Shown here: positions 1-9,652 of the stretch, one piece after another
Layout of the letters: each line of letters begins with the position of its first letter
Numbering within the stretch: position 1 is the first letter of the stretch
Source: Kitasatospora sp. MAP5-34
GTDB taxonomy: Bacteria > Actinomycetota > Actinomycetes > Streptomycetales > Streptomycetaceae
Assembly (NCBI RefSeq): GCF_029894335.1
Contig: NZ_JARXZC010000002.1
Location: 310,001-374,000, forward strand
Reading direction: 5' to 3'
DNA: 64,000 bases
Program-made: the position numbers and the translations under genes
Notes under the pieces: model-generated
Seen by the model: the letters and a program-made list of their open reading frames with translations, nothing else
Database searches by the model: none
Told to the model about the DNA's origin: nothing

Positions 1-380
1 CCGCCGAGCGCGAAGCCCTGCACCAGCCGCAGGGTGGTGAGCAGGACGGGTGCGGCGACGCCGATCTGACGGTACGTCGGCAGGCAGCCGATCAGCGTGG
101 TCGCGCCGCCCATCAGCAGCAGGCTCAGCACCAGTAGCCGCTTGCGGCCGATCCGGTCGCCGAAGTGCCCGAAGACCAGCGCGCCCAGTGGGCGGGCCGC
201 GAAGCCGATCGCGTAGGTGAGGAAGGAGAGCAGGGTGCCGGTCAGCGGGTCGGTGTTCGGGAAGAACACCTTGCCGAACACGAGGGCGGCGGATGTTCCG
301 TACAAGAAGTAGTCGTACCACTCGATGGTCGTACCGATGAGACTGGCACCGACCACCTTCCAGAGAGCGGGTCTGGACAT
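1..380 (-). CDS. MHS-family MFS transporter, N-terminal part (gene runs off the left edge)
   Basis: Only about the first 126 codons are present; the gene reads leftward out of the window. The product begins MSRPALWKVVGASLIGTTIE and has WYDYFLYGTSAALVF, typical of the metabolite:H+ symporter (MHS) branch of the major facilitator superfamily. The loop between helices 2 and 3 shows the MFS signature GHFGDRIGRKR. It would be a proton-coupled inner-membrane importer of an organic acid or similar solute; the substrate cannot be told from this fragment. The ATG at 378-380 follows GAAGGTG at a normal distance. It starts 30 bases after the stop of the 3-hydroxybutyrate dehydrogenase gene on the same strand, so the two are probably one operon, which suggests uptake of a related acid (inference). 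Confidence 0.8.
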   Translation of the reverse strand, partial: MSRPALWKVVGASLIGTTIEWYDYFLYGTSAALVFGKVFFPNTDPLTGTLLSFLTYAIGFAARPLGALVFGHFGDRIGRKRLLVLSLLLMGGATTLIGCLPTYRQIGVAAPVLLTTLRLVQGFALG

Positions 381-410
381 GGGTCACCTTCGGTTCCGGG
401 GATGGGTGGG

Positions 411-1172
411 TCAGCGGGCCGTCCAGCCGCCGTCCACGGGGAGGCTGGCGCCGGTGAGGTACGAGGCGTGCGGCGAGCAGAGCCAGAGCGCGAGCCCGGC
501 GATCTCCTCGGGTTCGATCAGGCGCTTCACGGCGGTGCGGTCGAGCATGATCCGCTCCACCACCTCGTCCTCGCGGATGCCGTGGGCGGCCGCCTGAGCG
601 ACGATCTGCTGCTCGACCAGCGGGGTGCGGACGTAGGCGGGGTTGATGCAGTTGCTGGTCACGCCGTAGGGGGCGCCCTCCAGGGCCGCCGTCTTGCTCA
701 GCCCCTCCAAGGCGTGTTTGGCGGTGACGTAGGCGGACTTGAACGGGCTGGCCCGCAGGCCGTGCACGGAGGAGATGTTGACGATCCGTCCCCAGCCCTG
801 GCCGTACATGTGCGGCAGGGTGCGGCGCAGGATCCGGAACGGCGCCTCCACCATCACCCGCTGGATCAGCGTGAACCGCTCGGGTGGGAACTCGTGCAGG
901 GGCGCGACATGCTGGAGGCCCGCGTTGTTGACGACGATGTCGGCGTCGTCCGGCAGCGCCTCCACCGCCTCCGGGTCGGCCAGGTCCGCGACGTGCGCCA
1001 CGCCGCCGATCCGCTCCGCGAGTTCCCGGGCCGGGCCGTCCGCCAGGTCGACGACGTAGACCCGCGCACCGGCCTCGGCGAACGCCTCGGCGCAGGCCCG
1101 GCCGATGCCGGAGGCGGCGCCCGTGACCAGTGCCGTACGGCCGCTGAGCGGGCCGGGTGAGGTGGTGTCCAT
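411..1172 (-). CDS. D-3-hydroxybutyrate dehydrogenase (short-chain dehydrogenase/reductase)
   Basis: A 253-residue classical SDR enzyme, likely oxidising (R)-3-hydroxybutyrate to acetoacetate with NAD+. The nucleotide-binding motif VTGAASGIG is at about residues 13-21, NNAG at about 85, and the YxxxK catalytic pair lies in SAYVTAKHALEG. The segment NNAGLQHVAPLHEFPPERF and the later INPAYVRTPLVEQQI are characteristic of the 3-hydroxybutyrate dehydrogenase subfamily. The longer open frame up to 1289 was rejected: homology begins at MDTTSPGPLSGRTALVTG, and there is a -10-like TACCGT ending 8 bases before the ATG at 1172, which fits a leaderless start. It lies upstream of the MHS transporter gene on the same strand. 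Other hydroxyacid dehydrogenase activities are possible. Confidence 0.88.
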   Translation of the reverse strand: MDTTSPGPLSGRTALVTGAASGIGRACAEAFAEAGARVYVVDLADGPARELAERIGGVAHVADLADPEAVEALPDDADIVVNNAGLQHVAPLHEFPPERFTLIQRVMVEAPFRILRRTLPHMYGQGWGRIVNISSVHGLRASPFKSAYVTAKHALEGLSKTAALEGAPYGVTSNCINPAYVRTPLVEQQIVAQAAAHGIREDEVVERIMLDRTAVKRLIEPEEIAGLALWLCSPHASYLTGASLPVDGGWTAR

Positions 1173-1471
1173 GACCGAGAACGGTAGAAACCCCGGGGCA
1201 GCGCTCCTATGTGACGAACCACCACAGACGCGGCCGCTCTCATGGTGTCGTCCACCAGGGGGCCGGAGCGGGAGCAACAGCCCTCTCACCCAAACACGTT
1301 CGGCCGTACCTTCCCCACAACGGACGCCGTTGCTTCACCCGTTCGGAGGATTGCCTGCCCAGATCCACCCATAGCGGCAGAATGCTCGCTACATTCACGC
1401 CGATTCCCGACAGGGGGCGCCGCTCCGGGTACCGGGGGGACCGGTGAGGCGCTCGAGAGGTGTTGACTGAT

Positions 1472-3268
1472 ATGCCCCAACGGCCTGCAACCGACAGCCC
1501 GGCGTACGGACCGCTCGACCCGCTCGACCCGCTCGGCACGCGCGCTGGGCAGGCCGGGGCCGTCGTTCCACCCGCATCCGACCCGGTCGGCGCCTCCGAG
1601 ACCAGCGCGCGGACCACAGCGCACCAGGGAGCGCACGCACCGGCGCACGCCACCGCCACCGCAACGGCAACCGCGACGACACAGGCCACCGCGCACCCCA
1701 CCGCGCACCCGACCGGACGGAGCCCTGCCCCGACCTCAGCTCAGGCCGCCGCCAAGACCCAGAACCCACGCCTGGCGGCGCTGATCGAGGAGGCCGGGTT
1801 CTCGCACGCCGGCCTGGCCCGCCGGGTCGACCAGCTGGGCCTGGAGCACGGGCTCGACCTGCGCTACGACAAGACCTCGGTCACCCGCTGGCTGCGCGGC
1901 CAGCAGCCACGCGGCGCCACCCCCGCGCTGATCGCCGAGGTCTTCACCCGCCGGCTCGGCCGCCGCTTCACCGCCCAGGACATCGGCCTGGACGCCTGCG
2001 CCCCCGTCTACGCCGGGCTGGAGTTCGCCGAGACCCCGCAGGAGGCCGTCGACATCGTCGCCAGCATGTGGCGCAAGGACAGCGGCTCGCAGTCCGAACT
2101 GCGCCGGATCGCCTTCACCCCGGCCGGGCTGGTCGTCCCCAGCCGGGACTGGCTGATCGGGCGGACCGACGAACGCGTCGCCAGGGACGGCTCGGTGCCA
2201 GGCCTGGCCGACGCCGCCGCACCCCGCCCGGCCGTCCCCGGCGTCAGACCGCCGCTGCCCGCCCTCGGCCGGGTGCCGGCGCAGAGCCGGGGCACCACCC
2301 CCGGCCGCCCGCCGGGCACCGAGCCCGCCGAGCAGCCCGGGCGCGAGCAGCGGCCGCCGCTGCGCGTCGGCCGGGGTGACATCGCCGCCATCCGCGCGGT
2401 CGGCGACCTCTTCCGCGCCCTCGACCAGGCGTACGGCGGCGGGCACGCCCGGCAGGCGCTGGTCCGCTACCTGGAGAGCGAGGCCGAGCCGATGCTGCGC
2501 GGCCGGTACGGCGAGCAGATCGGCCGGGCCCTGTTCGGGGCGGTCGCCGACCTGACCAGGCTGGCCGGTTGGACATCCTTCGACATCGCCGCGCACGGGC
2601 TGGCCCAGCGGTACTTCGTCCAGGCGCTGCGCCTCTCGCAGGCGGCGGGGGACCGGGTGCTCGGCGGGTACGTCCTGACCACGATGAGCCAGCAGGCCGT
2701 CCACCTCGGGCACGGTCGGGAGGCGATCCAGCTCGCCCGGGTGGCGCAGCAGGGCGTCGGTACGGCCGCCGCGCCCGTGGTCCAGTCGCTGATGCACGCC
2801 GCCGAGGCGCGCGGTCACGCGCTGATGGGCGACGTACGCTCCTGCACCACCGCGCTGGTCCGCTGCGAACGCGCGCTCGCGGCCGGGCGGCCGAGCGACG
2901 AGGTGCCGTCCTGGGCCCGCTTCTTCGACGAGGCCCAGCTCGCCGACGAGTTCGCGCACTGCTACCGGGATCTCCAGCAGTGGCGGCCCGCCGCGCAGCA
3001 CGCGGAGAAGTCCCTGCGGCTGCGCGCGCCCGCCTACGCCCGCAGCCGGATCTTCTGCCGGATGGTGCTGGCCACCGCCCGGCTGGGCATGGGCGACGTG
3101 GACGACGCCTGCGCGATGGCGACGGAGGCGCTGCGCGCCGCCGGTGAGATGCGCTCCACCCGTACGGTCGAGTACCTGCGCGACTTCCACCGCCGCCTCA
3201 CCCCGTACCGGGTCAGCCAGGCGGCCCGGGCCTTCGACGAGGCCGCCCGGCAGGCGGGGGTGATCTGA
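1472..3268 (+). CDS. HTH plus TPR-like regulator, NsdA/BldD-associated type
   Basis: A protein of about 598 residues with a Thr/Ala/His-rich N-terminal tail (short ATATAT-type peptide repeat near residues 60-90), then an XRE-like helix-turn-helix region at about residues 100-170 (NPRLAALIEEAGFSHAGLAR... SVTRWLRGQQP) and a long helical C-terminal half rich in Ala, Leu and Arg that resembles a TPR array. This architecture recalls the Streptomyces NsdA/NsdB family of TPR regulators that repress sporulation and antibiotics, but I cannot assign it to either. Two starts are possible: GTG 1460, which sits on top of the GAGAGG ribosome-binding site, and ATG 1472, which has it at 11 bases; I chose 1472. 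An interspersed GCGCAGTTC-type repeat follows the stop by about 75 bases. Confidence 0.72.
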   Translation: MPQRPATDSPAYGPLDPLDPLGTRAGQAGAVVPPASDPVGASETSARTTAHQGAHAPAHATATATATATTQATAHPTAHPTGRSPAPTSAQAAAKTQNPRLAALIEEAGFSHAGLARRVDQLGLEHGLDLRYDKTSVTRWLRGQQPRGATPALIAEVFTRRLGRRFTAQDIGLDACAPVYAGLEFAETPQEAVDIVASMWRKDSGSQSELRRIAFTPAGLVVPSRDWLIGRTDERVARDGSVPGLADAAAPRPAVPGVRPPLPALGRVPAQSRGTTPGRPPGTEPAEQPGREQRPPLRVGRGDIAAIRAVGDLFRALDQAYGGGHARQALVRYLESEAEPMLRGRYGEQIGRALFGAVADLTRLAGWTSFDIAAHGLAQRYFVQALRLSQAAGDRVLGGYVLTTMSQQAVHLGHGREAIQLARVAQQGVGTAAAPVVQSLMHAAEARGHALMGDVRSCTTALVRCERALAAGRPSDEVPSWARFFDEAQLADEFAHCYRDLQQWRPAAQHAEKSLRLRAPAYARSRIFCRMVLATARLGMGDVDDACAMATEALRAAGEMRSTRTVEYLRDFHRRLTPYRVSQAARAFDEAARQAGVI

Positions 3269-3342
3269 CGCTCCGTCGTAGGCAGGCGCCGGCCGCGGAC
3301 AGGGGTGCGGGGGCTGCTCGAAGCGGGAGGGTACAGGTCGTC

Positions 3343-3383
3343 GCCTTCGGGTTCCGCGCAGTTCTCCCCCGGCCTTCGGCCGG
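3343..3383. repeat. Partial copy of the GCGCAGTTCCCC intergenic repeat with small GC hairpin
   Basis: The stretch GCCTTCGGGTTCCGCGCAG followed by TTCTCCCCC matches, with a few changes, the conserved right arm seen at 45084-45112 and 46763-46797. No matching left arm is present. A hairpin CCGGCC-TTC-GGCCGG (3369-3383) follows directly. It lies 75 bases after the stop of the upstream regulator gene, so it may be a decayed terminator. Confidence 0.5.
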
Positions 3384-3560
3384 TAGGTGCCCCCACGCGC
3401 CCCCGTGGTGCTTCTGATCAAGCTGCCGTGAACATCTCGTTTCGGAGGAGGCCCGGCCGGTACCCGACTGTTGACGATCAGCCAGGTCCTGGGCTGGGAT
3501 GGGTGACAGGGTTGCCAGGTTCATGACGAGAAGATGACAGCAAGATTGAGGGGGTGGCGG

Positions 3561-6413
3561 ATGCCGAGTCGGGCGATCGGCCGGGCCGAACTGCTGGCCA
3601 CGGCCAGTGACCTGCTGCGCGAGCACACCGCAGTACTCCTGTACGGGCCGCTCGGCATCGGCAAGAGCACGGTCGCGGCCGCGCTCGCCGCCGAGGCCCG
3701 GCGCTCGGGGGTGACCGTCCTGCGGTGCGCCCCGGCGGAGCGGGAGCGCGAGCTGCCCTTCGTCAGCCTGATCGACCTGCTCCGCCGGGTCCCCGACGAC
3801 CGGATCGACGCGCTCGCACCGGGCCCGCGCACCGCACTCCGGACGGCCCTGCTGCGCGCCGAGTACCCGGCCGGCGACCTCGGCCGGCTCGTCGTACCGG
3901 TCGCCGTGGCCGAGCTGCTGAGAGCGCTGGCCCCCGTGCTGCTGGTGCTGGACGGCATCCAGTGGCTCGACCGCCCGAGCGCCGAGGTGCTGGACTTCGT
4001 CGCCCGCCGGGCCGGCCGGCTCGGCGTACGCGTCCTGGCCACCGAACGCGTACCGGAGGGCGAACTGCCCGGCGACCGCGCACCCGGCACCCCCGAACCC
4101 TGCCCGCCCGGCACCGCCGAACTGCGAATACCCCCGCTGCCGCCCGCCGCGTTGGCCCAGCTGCTCGCCGCCCGCCCCGGCGCGCGGCAGCTGGCCCCCG
4201 AACTGCGCGAGATCGGCCGGGCGGCAGCCGGCAACCCGCACTACGCGCTGGAACTGGCCCGCACCACCGGCCCGCACGCACCCGGCGAGGACCTCCCGGT
4301 ACCGAAGCGGCTGCGGGTGCTGCTCCTGGACCGCCTGCGCGACCTCCCCGACGAGGCCCGTCACGTCCTGCTGCTGGCAGCGGCGGCGGCCCGGCCCACC
4401 ACCGCCCTGCTGACGGCCGCCGGCGCCGCTGACGCCCCGTCCGGGCTGGCCCTGGGGGCGGCCCTCGGGATCCTGGACCTGGCGGCCGACGGCAGCGCGC
4501 GGTTCCGGCACCCGCTGCTGCCCGCCGCCCTGCTCGCCGACGCGCCACGAGCGGCGCGGCAGCGGGCCCACCAGGCGCTGGCGGCCGTCGCCCCCGAGCC
4601 CGCCGAACGGGCCCGGCACCTGGCCCTGTCCCGTCCGGAGCAGAACGAGCCGGTCGCTGCCGAACTGACCGGCGCCGCCGTGGCGGCCCGGCGCCGGGGC
4701 GCCCACCGGACCGCGTACGAGCTGGCCGCGCTGGCCGCCGCCCGTACCCCGGCGGGCACGCCCGCGCCGCGCTGGGACCGCCTGCTGGCCGCCGCCGGGT
4801 ACGCCTCCGACGGCGGGCTGCCGGAGGAGGCCCGCCGGGCCGTCCGCCCGGTCCTCGACCACCGGCCAGGCGTCACCCCGGCACCCGACCTGGCTCTGCG
4901 GACCAGGGCCCGCCTGGCGCTGCTGCGCGCGGCCGGCCAGGCGCTGCACGACAGCGGCGAGGTGATCCGCGACGGCCTGCTCGACACCGCCGGACACCCC
5001 GGCCTGGCGGCCCCGCTCTGGCACTGGGCGGCCGTCCGGGAGCTCCTCGGCGGCCGGACCGCCCCCGCCGCCGAGTACGCCGCGCGGGCCGCCGAACTCG
5101 CAGCCGAACCCAGCGCAGCCGAACCCAGCGCGGCCGAACCCGCCGCCACCGACCCCCGCGCGGCCGCCACCCGGGCCGCCGCCCTCGGCCTGCTCGGGAC
5201 GGTCCGCGCGATGCGCGGCGAGTACGCCGAGGCCGAGCGGACCCTGCGCGGGGCCCGCGTGTTCGCGGCGGAGAGCGGGCTGCCGGTCGCGGTGCTGTCC
5301 GGGCTGCTGCGCCGTCAGGCGCTCGTCGAACTGGACGCCGACCGGGTGACCGCCGCCCGGGCGCGGATCGCCGAACTGCGCGCCCTCCCGTCGGAGGGCG
5401 CCGAGGTGGAGGAGACGCTCGCCACCCTGGTCGCGGCCGTCCGGGTCGACGTACGGGCCGGCCGCTGCCGGTCCGCCCTCGACGCGGCGGAGCGCTGCCG
5501 CCGGCTGCTCGCCGACAGCGGCGTGCGCTCCGCCCCGGCGGCGTACGCCACCGCGCTAGCCGAACTCGCGGGCGGGGAGCTGCGGCGGGCGGCCGAACTG
5601 GCGGCGGAGGCGGTCGAGGCCGCGAGCTCGGACGGTGACCAGCTCTTCCTGATCCGCTCGACGGAGGTGCTCGCCCACACCCGCCTCCTCACCGGCGAAC
5701 CGGCCGCGACCGCGCTGGCCGTGGAGGCCCTGCAGTCGGCCCGCGCGGCGGCCGCCGACATGGAGCTGGCCGACGCGGCGGCGGTCCACCGGCTGGCGCT
5801 GCTGGCCGAGGGCCTGGTGGCCCTGGGGGAGCACGGCGAGGCGGCGCAGGTCCTGGCGGAGGGCCGTGCGCTGCTCGGGCGCGAAGCGGGACGTGCGCCC
5901 GCCGGGAGCGCGGTGGCCGCACTGGACCGGGCGGACGGGCTGCGGCAGGCCGCGCTCGGCCGTCCGGCCGAAGGCGTGACGCTGCTGCGGGGGGCGGCCG
6001 AACGGCTGCGCGGGCTGGAGCTGCCGCTCGAACTGGCCGCCACCCTCACCGCGTTGGGCGCGGTGGAGCGCCGGGCCAGGCGGCGGGCGGCGGCCCGGGC
6101 CGCGCTGGTGGAGGCGCGTGAGCTCTGCCTCGGGCTCGCGGCACGCCCGCTGCGGGAGCGCGCCGAGCGCGAGTTGCGGCGGCTCGGTCCGGGCGACCGG
6201 TCCGGCGTGGCGACGGTCCGACTGACGGCCCAACAGCTGACGGCCGGTGAACACAGGGTGGCCGACCTGGTGGCGGAGGGGGCGACCAACCGAGAGGTGG
6301 CCGCCGCGCTCTTCGTCAGCGTGAAGACGGTGGAGGGCACGCTCTCCCGGATCTACCGCAAGCTCGGCGTCAGCTCCCGGATGACCCTGGCCCGCGTGCT
6401 CGCCGCCCGCTGA
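3561..6413 (+). CDS. LAL-type transcriptional regulator (AAA ATPase plus LuxR HTH)
   Basis: A 950-residue regulator of the large ATP-binding LuxR (LAL) family. The Walker A motif is GPLGIGKST at about residues 31-39 and a Walker B-like VLLVLDGIQWLDR is near residues 129-141. A long helical, Ala-rich middle follows, with a 15-base in-frame repeat near 5100-5150 (AEPSA units). A C-terminal LuxR helix-turn-helix occupies the last 65 residues (LTAGEHRVADLVAEGATNREVAAALFVSVKTVEGTLSRIYRKLG). Such proteins activate target promoters, often in secondary metabolism or sugar use; no target is evident here. I start at ATG 3561, which has GAGGGGG six bases upstream, rather than ATG 3534. A TTGACG hexamer at 3472 with TGGGAT 18 bases on is a possible promoter. 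Confidence 0.85.
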   Translation: MPSRAIGRAELLATASDLLREHTAVLLYGPLGIGKSTVAAALAAEARRSGVTVLRCAPAERERELPFVSLIDLLRRVPDDRIDALAPGPRTALRTALLRAEYPAGDLGRLVVPVAVAELLRALAPVLLVLDGIQWLDRPSAEVLDFVARRAGRLGVRVLATERVPEGELPGDRAPGTPEPCPPGTAELRIPPLPPAALAQLLAARPGARQLAPELREIGRAAAGNPHYALELARTTGPHAPGEDLPVPKRLRVLLLDRLRDLPDEARHVLLLAAAAARPTTALLTAAGAADAPSGLALGAALGILDLAADGSARFRHPLLPAALLADAPRAARQRAHQALAAVAPEPAERARHLALSRPEQNEPVAAELTGAAVAARRRGAHRTAYELAALAAARTPAGTPAPRWDRLLAAAGYASDGGLPEEARRAVRPVLDHRPGVTPAPDLALRTRARLALLRAAGQALHDSGEVIRDGLLDTAGHPGLAAPLWHWAAVRELLGGRTAPAAEYAARAAELAAEPSAAEPSAAEPAATDPRAAATRAAALGLLGTVRAMRGEYAEAERTLRGARVFAAESGLPVAVLSGLLRRQALVELDADRVTAARARIAELRALPSEGAEVEETLATLVAAVRVDVRAGRCRSALDAAERCRRLLADSGVRSAPAAYATALAELAGGELRRAAELAAEAVEAASSDGDQLFLIRSTEVLAHTRLLTGEPAATALAVEALQSARAAAADMELADAAAVHRLALLAEGLVALGEHGEAAQVLAEGRALLGREAGRAPAGSAVAALDRADGLRQAALGRPAEGVTLLRGAAERLRGLELPLELAATLTALGAVERRARRRAAARAALVEARELCLGLAARPLRERAERELRRLGPGDRSGVATVRLTAQQLTAGEHRVADLVAEGATNREVAAALFVSVKTVEGTLSRIYRKLGVSSRMTLARVLAAR

Positions 6414-6578
6414 CGGAGCCCGACCGACACCCCGCCCGTCGACACCGGAGGTAACCGCAGGAAACGGATCGTTCACAGAACAGGCAAGGGTATCCCCGCT
6501 TTTGACGGTGGCTCGACATCCCTAGCGTTGGGCCCATCAGCTCCAGTGCGACACCCCACCGTCCCCAGGAGGACCCCA

Positions 6579-8219
6579 GTGAAGTCCCGCCTCAAGCCCC
6601 TCGTCGGACTGATCGCCGCGCCGCTCCCGATTCTGGCCCTCGCCGCGTCCCCGGCCTTCGCGGTCACCCCAGACGCCCAGCAGGTGGCGCTGCGGGGTGA
6701 CGTCGTCCAGGCCGTGAGCCACTCCACCCGCACCGGAGAGATAGCCGCCGACCGCCGGATATCACTGGCCGTCAGCCTCAAGCAGCGCGACGCCGCCGGG
6801 CTGGACGCCTTCCTGGCCCAGGTCACCGACCCCAACTCGGCGCAGTATCAGCACTATCTGACAGTCGATCAGTTCGCCGACCGCTTCGGTGCCACCCAGG
6901 AGACCGTCGCCAAGGTCACGGCCTACCTGAAGGCGCAGGGTCTTCAGGTCGGCGCGGCGTCGGCCAACCGGCTCACCATCGAGGCCTCCGGCAGCGCCGC
7001 CCAGGTACGGAAGGCCTTCGGCACCGGCCTGGCGACCTTCCACGACAACAAATCCGGCCGGGACTTCTTCGCCAACACCGCCGCCCCCGTCCTGCCGGCC
7101 GGTATCGCCGCCGAGGTCAGCGACATCTCCGGCCTCAACGACTTCGCCAGGTACACCCACTTCAGCACCCCGCAGGGCGCCCCGACCGCCACGCCGAAGG
7201 TCACCGGCCTGACCCCGGCCAAGGCGCGCGCCGCGTACAACCTGACCTCGACGATCGGCGCGGGCTACACCGGCAAGGGGTCGACGGTCGGCCTGGTCGA
7301 GTTCTCCGCCTACCAGCAGTCGAACATCGCGGCCTACGACAAGTACTTCGCGCTGCACCCGAGCACCCCGACCGTGGTCAACGCGGGCGGCGGCACCACC
7401 GACCTGTCCGGGCAGGGCGAGGTCGAGCTTGACATCGAGGTCGTCCAGGCGCTGGCGCCGGGAGCTGCGGTCAAGGTCTACGAGGCGCCGAACAGCGACG
7501 CCGGCGAGACGGCCGTCTACGCCAAGCTGGTCAGCGACAACGTCCCGGTCGTCTCGATCAGTTGGGGCACCTACGAGGCCGGCGAGACCCCGGGCAACCG
7601 GGTCGCCGTCGACACCGACCTCAAGGAGGCCGCTGCGCAGGGCCAGTCGGTCTTCGCGGCCTCCGGTGACAGCGGCTCGGACGACCAGGGCAACGGCGGC
7701 ACCTCCGTCGACTTCCCGGCGGCCGACCCGTGGGTGACCGGCGCCGGCGGCACCACCCTCGGCACCTCCTCCTCCGGCGCGTGGAGCAAGGAGACCGCCT
7801 GGTCCGGCAGCGGCGGTGGGGTCTCCTCCGTCTTCGCCACGCCGAGCTACCAGGCCAAGGTCAACAGTGGCGCCAACCGCTCCGTCCCCGACGTCGCGGC
7901 CGACGCCGACCCCTCCACCGGCTGGGCGGTCTACACCGGGGGCGCCTGGGCGCAGTACGGCGGCACCAGCGCCGCCGCGCCCAACTGGGCGGCCTTCGCC
8001 GCCGTGTACAACAGCGAGGCCAAGGCCAAGGGCAAGCCGTCCTTCGGCTTCGCCAACGGGACCGTCTATGTGCTGGCCGGCACCGCCGCCTACGGCACGG
8101 CCTTCCACGACGTGACCAGCGGCAGCAACGGCGCCTACAGCGCGGGCACCGGCTACGACAAGGTCACCGGCTGGGGCTCCTACAACGGCGCGAACTTCCT
8201 GAAGGCCAAGCTCGGCTGA
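6579..8219 (+). CDS. Secreted S53 family serine-carboxyl protease (sedolisin/kumamolisin)
   Basis: A 546-residue secreted peptidase. GTG 6579 is preceded by AGGAGG (6568-6573), and the N-terminus KSRLKPLVGLIAAPLPILA...SPAFA is a Sec signal peptide with cleavage expected after about residue 28. A pro-kumamolisin activation domain covers roughly residues 35-185 (LDAFLAQVTDPNSAQYQHYL, FADRFG). The catalytic domain carries the sedolisin triad: Glu281 and Asp285 in GEVELD, and Ser464 in GGTSAAAP; Asp364 in SGDSGS is the expected oxyanion residue. Family members are active at acid pH. The gene stands alone, followed by a strong hairpin at 8270-8307 shared with the convergent gene. TTGACG at 6503-6508 and TAGCGT 15 bases later may be its promoter, though the spacer is short. 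Confidence 0.92.
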   Translation: MKSRLKPLVGLIAAPLPILALAASPAFAVTPDAQQVALRGDVVQAVSHSTRTGEIAADRRISLAVSLKQRDAAGLDAFLAQVTDPNSAQYQHYLTVDQFADRFGATQETVAKVTAYLKAQGLQVGAASANRLTIEASGSAAQVRKAFGTGLATFHDNKSGRDFFANTAAPVLPAGIAAEVSDISGLNDFARYTHFSTPQGAPTATPKVTGLTPAKARAAYNLTSTIGAGYTGKGSTVGLVEFSAYQQSNIAAYDKYFALHPSTPTVVNAGGGTTDLSGQGEVELDIEVVQALAPGAAVKVYEAPNSDAGETAVYAKLVSDNVPVVSISWGTYEAGETPGNRVAVDTDLKEAAAQGQSVFAASGDSGSDDQGNGGTSVDFPAADPWVTGAGGTTLGTSSSGAWSKETAWSGSGGGVSSVFATPSYQAKVNSGANRSVPDVAADADPSTGWAVYTGGAWAQYGGTSAAAPNWAAFAAVYNSEAKAKGKPSFGFANGTVYVLAGTAAYGTAFHDVTSGSNGAYSAGTGYDKVTGWGSYNGANFLKAKLG

Positions 8220-8269
8220 GTCCAGCACTGGTGAATCCAGCACCGCGTCACCACCAATGAACTGATGAA

Positions 8270-8307
8270 CTGATGAGGGGCCGGGCCGCCGCCCGGCCCC
8301 TCATCAG
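8270..8307. terminator. Bidirectional terminator between convergent genes
   Basis: A 17-bp perfect stem (CTGATGAGGGGCCGGGC, then loop CGCC, then its reverse complement) sits between the stop of the sedolisin gene at 8219 and the stop of the convergent oxidase gene at 8315. It fits a two-way intrinsic terminator of the actinomycete type, without a clear U-run. Confidence 0.85.
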
Positions 8308-8314
8308 CGCGCCG

Positions 8315-9652
8315 TCAGGCGGCCTCCTCGGCCGCCTGCTCCGGCACCGCGACGCGCAGATCCCGCAGCACGGCGTCCGCCGCGCGCCGTCCGGAGACCA
8401 GTGCGCCCTGCGCGGTGCTGGTGTCCCGGTGGTCGCCGCAGACGTACAGCCCGGCCAGCACCCGTACCGGCCGCCGGAAGTTGTGCGGCGCGGGCATCAC
8501 CGGTACGGCATCCGGTATGTGACGCACACTCAGGAACTCCCAGCCCGAGGTCGCAGTCCCGTACAGCTCCGCCAGCCGCTTCCGCACCACCGGCTCGTGC
8601 CCGGCCGGTCCGCCGCCGTCGAAGGTCCGCCGGCCGAGCACGGTGGTGGCGATCAGCGCGCGCCCGGGCGGGGCGTACGACGGGTCCACCTCGCTCAGTA
8701 CCAGCGAGTGCGAGACGGCCGACTGGCCCCCCGGGCCGCCCGGCCGGTCGGCGTCGAGCAGCAGGACGGGCTCGCCCAGCGGTGACCGGTCGGCCGCGTG
8801 GAAGTACGTCGTCACCGGGTGGAAGTCCGGCAGCCGCAGGCCCGGCAGCAGGACGGCCGCCGACCGGGCGTCGGTGGCGATCACCACGGCCCGGGCGGCG
8901 ATCCGGCCGTGCGCGGCCGTGTCGACCCCGTCGGCGGCGATCGACGTGACCTGTACGCCGAGCCGGACCGTCCCCGGCGGCAGCCCTTCGGCGAGCTGGG
9001 CGGGCACGGCCGCGATCCCGGCGGCGGGCAGGCAGAGCCGGCCCCGCGCGTACGAGCGCAGCACCAGGTCGGCCACCCGGCTGCTGGTGCCGAGCGCGGG
9101 GTCGCTGAGCAGCGCGCCGAGCAGCGGGCGCAGCAGCCCGTCCAAGGTCCTTGGGGCCAGGCCGCGTTCGGCCAGGGCCTGGGCGGCGCTGGTCTCGGGC
9201 CTGGCCAGCAGCCGCTGGACGGGCGTCGCGGCGAGGCGGCCGAGCGCGGTACCGAGCCTGGCCTTGTCGAGCGGGCTGCCCAGCGGGCCCCGCGCGGCGG
9301 CCTGCCGGGCGGGGGTCTGCTGCGGATCGCCGACCCGGTAGCGGCGGCCCGCGCTGTACACCAGGACGCCGGGGGCGAGCGGGCGCAACTCCAGGCGGTC
9401 CAGGTCGAGCCGGCGGGCGGGCTCGGGGAAGTCGGTGTTCAGCAGCTGGCTGCCGTTGTCCAGCCGGAAGCCGTCGAGCTCACGGGTGGCCATCCGGCCG
9501 CCGATACGCTCTGTCGCTTCCAGGACCTGGACGGTGAGGCCGCGGCCGGTCAGCGCGCGGGCGGCGGCCAGGCCCGCGAGTCCGGCGCCCACCACGACGA
9601 CGTCCGGGTCGGACTGACGGCGGGTGCGGCGGGTGAAGTCATATGCGGGCAC
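8315..9652 (-). CDS. FAD-dependent amine oxidase / phytoene-dehydrogenase-like oxidoreductase
   Basis: A 445-residue flavoprotein. The N-terminal Rossmann motif DVVVVGAGLAGLAAARAL is followed by the second FAD-contact VLEATERIGGRMATRELDGF, which is typical of NAD(P)-binding amine oxidases, protoporphyrinogen oxidase-like proteins and carotenoid desaturase-like proteins. The C-terminal VLAGLYVCGDHRDTSTAQGALVSG is the matching C-terminal FAD segment. The substrate is unknown. GTG 9652 is chosen because GGGAGGGAG lies about seven bases upstream; the longer frame to 9739 lacks a site. It is convergent with the sedolisin gene and lies downstream of, and in the same direction as, the TIGR01777 epimerase gene at 9937-10851. 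Confidence 0.82.
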   Translation of the reverse strand: MPAYDFTRRTRRQSDPDVVVVGAGLAGLAAARALTGRGLTVQVLEATERIGGRMATRELDGFRLDNGSQLLNTDFPEPARRLDLDRLELRPLAPGVLVYSAGRRYRVGDPQQTPARQAAARGPLGSPLDKARLGTALGRLAATPVQRLLARPETSAAQALAERGLAPRTLDGLLRPLLGALLSDPALGTSSRVADLVLRSYARGRLCLPAAGIAAVPAQLAEGLPPGTVRLGVQVTSIAADGVDTAAHGRIAARAVVIATDARSAAVLLPGLRLPDFHPVTTYFHAADRSPLGEPVLLLDADRPGGPGGQSAVSHSLVLSEVDPSYAPPGRALIATTVLGRRTFDGGGPAGHEPVVRKRLAELYGTATSGWEFLSVRHIPDAVPVMPAPHNFRRPVRVLAGLYVCGDHRDTSTAQGALVSGRRAADAVLRDLRVAVPEQAAEEAA